Part shown: positions 5,421-6,178 of the stretch, one piece after another
Position numbering within the stretch: the stretch's first letter is position 1
Layout: each line of letters begins with the position of its first letter
Assembly: GCA_023415845.1 (NCBI GenBank)
Contig: JAEZJB010000319.1
Coordinates: 1-6,178 of the forward strand
From: Chloroflexota bacterium
Lineage (GTDB): Bacteria; Chloroflexota; Chloroflexia; Thermomicrobiales; UBA6265
Direction of reading: 5' to 3'
Length of the DNA: 6,178 bases
Notes under the pieces: model-generated
Databases searched by the model: none
The model's input: the letters and a program-made list of their open reading frames with translations, nothing else
What the model was told of the DNA's origin: nothing
Made by a program: the position numbers and the translations under genes

Positions 5421-6178
5421 TCAGGTGACCGAGGACCGGGTATCGACATTGGCGAGGTTGCCGGTGTCGATGATGTCACGCAGGACCTGGACCACATCCC
5501 AGAGTTCGACATAGCGCGTGTAGAGGGCGACCGGGGCGAGACGAATCACGTCCGGGGCGCGGAAGTCGACGATGACGCCCTGCTGGCGGAGGGCCGCGGA
5601 GATGGCGGCCGCCTGCTCGTGTTCGAGGGCGACGTGGCCTCCCCGGTCGGCATCGTGGCGTGGGGTGCCGATCCGGTAGTTGTAGGGAGATTCGGTCAGC
5701 CCGGTCGCCTCGACGAGATCCATCAGGTAGCGAGTCTGGGCGAGGGATTTGGCGCGGATCGCGGTGAGTCCGGCTTCGTGGAAGATGGGAAGTGAACCGA
5801 GGAGGGCGGCGGCCGAGAGCAGCGGGATGGTGCTGATCTGGAAGGCGCCGGCTCCGGATGCGCCTTCCCAGGCATGGGACATCTCGAACTGGCGGTCCTT
5901 GCGATAGCCCCACCAGCCGGGGAGGGCGGGGGTGGTGTTCGCGTGGCGGGGATTGACGTAGAGGGCGCCGACCGCGCCGGGTCCGGCATTGAGGTACTTG
6001 TAGGTACACCAGGTGGCGAAGTCGATTTCCCACTCGTCGAAGGCGTGGGGGATGGCGCCGACCGAGTGGGCGCAGTCCCAACCGATGAGGCAGCCGGCAG
6101 CGTGGGCGGCCCGGGTGAGGGTGGGGATATCAAGGAGCTGGCCGGAGCGGTAGAGGACCGACGGGAGCAGGACGAGGG
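5421..6178 (-). CDS. kynU: Kynureninase, C-terminal part (start beyond right edge)
   Basis: Kynureninase (EC 3.7.1.3) is a cytoplasmic PLP enzyme that cleaves kynurenine to anthranilate and alanine, or 3-hydroxykynurenine to 3-hydroxyanthranilate. The reading frame is open from the right edge to TGA at 5421-5423 and gives 251 residues, so about 150-170 N-terminal residues are missing, judging by the usual length of just over 400. Family hallmarks, numbered from the first visible codon, are YRSGQLLDI (9-17), GWDCAHSVGA (32-41, with PLP-contacting D34 and H37) and TYKYLNAGPG (58-67), where K60 (5997-5999) is the Schiff-base lysine. GWWGYRKDRQFEM follows, then a normal C-terminal domain including RLAPVALYTRYVELWDVV. 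The Met at 5880-5882 is internal, not a start. Nothing suggests damage. The class V aminotransferase fold and kynureninase identity are secure. The 83-residue gene follows on the same strand. Confidence 0.95.
   Translation of the reverse strand, partial: LVLLPSVLYRSGQLLDIPTLTRAAHAAGCLIGWDCAHSVGAIPHAFDEWEIDFATWCTYKYLNAGPGAVGALYVNPRHANTTPALPGWWGYRKDRQFEMSHAWEGASGAGAFQISTIPLLSAAALLGSLPIFHEAGLTAIRAKSLAQTRYLMDLVEATGLTESPYNYRIGTPRHDADRGGHVALEHEQAAAISAALRQQGVIVDFRAPDVIRLAPVALYTRYVELWDVVQVLRDIIDTGNLANVDTRSSVT

Noticed and set aside
5421..5882. A separate 153-aa protein starting at the ATG 5880-5882.
   Set aside because: The frame is open upstream to the window edge and encodes the PLP-binding part of kynureninase, so this ATG is an internal Met.

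Overview
The window is a GC-rich bacterial stretch in which every gene I can support lies on the minus strand, so it reads from right to left. The protein style suggests a Thermomicrobia-like member of the Chloroflexota: Tat-exported family 5 solute-binding proteins with a Ser/Thr/Pro/Ala-rich linker and no lipobox, next to an amidohydrolase-2 enzyme and a single-domain Rieske protein. This assignment rests on recognition only, and a GC-rich actinobacterium is not excluded.

Right-hand block (about 5074-6178): the C-terminal 251 residues of a kynureninase (kynU), whose start lies beyond the right edge, followed after 95 nt by a small unrecognised gene of 83 residues.

Middle (4721-5073): a 353-nt gap with a good sigma70-type minus-strand promoter (TTGACA, 17-nt spacer, TACGAT), small inverted repeats and a leader of roughly 150 nt. 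I see no gene in it.

Left-hand block (1-4720), probably one operon: a Rieske [2Fe-2S] protein; an unrecognised 219-residue protein whose GTG start overlaps the Rieske stop by 4 nt; an amidohydrolase-2 family metalloenzyme starting at GTG; a 652-residue family 5 ABC-transporter substrate-binding protein starting at TTG; and the first 134 residues of a second, closely related substrate-binding protein that runs off the left edge. The two binding proteins are about 80% identical over 128 aligned codons with no gaps, so they are a tandem duplication.

Working model (inference): the left-hand operon imports one or two related small molecules through family 5 ABC transport and processes them with a metal-dependent hydrolase or decarboxylase, with the Rieske protein carrying electrons. 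Permease and ATPase genes are not in the window and may lie to the left. Kynureninase nearby raises a possible link to aromatic amino acid breakdown, but it appears to sit in a separate transcription unit. No RNA genes, mobile elements, CRISPR arrays or clear intrinsic terminators were seen.
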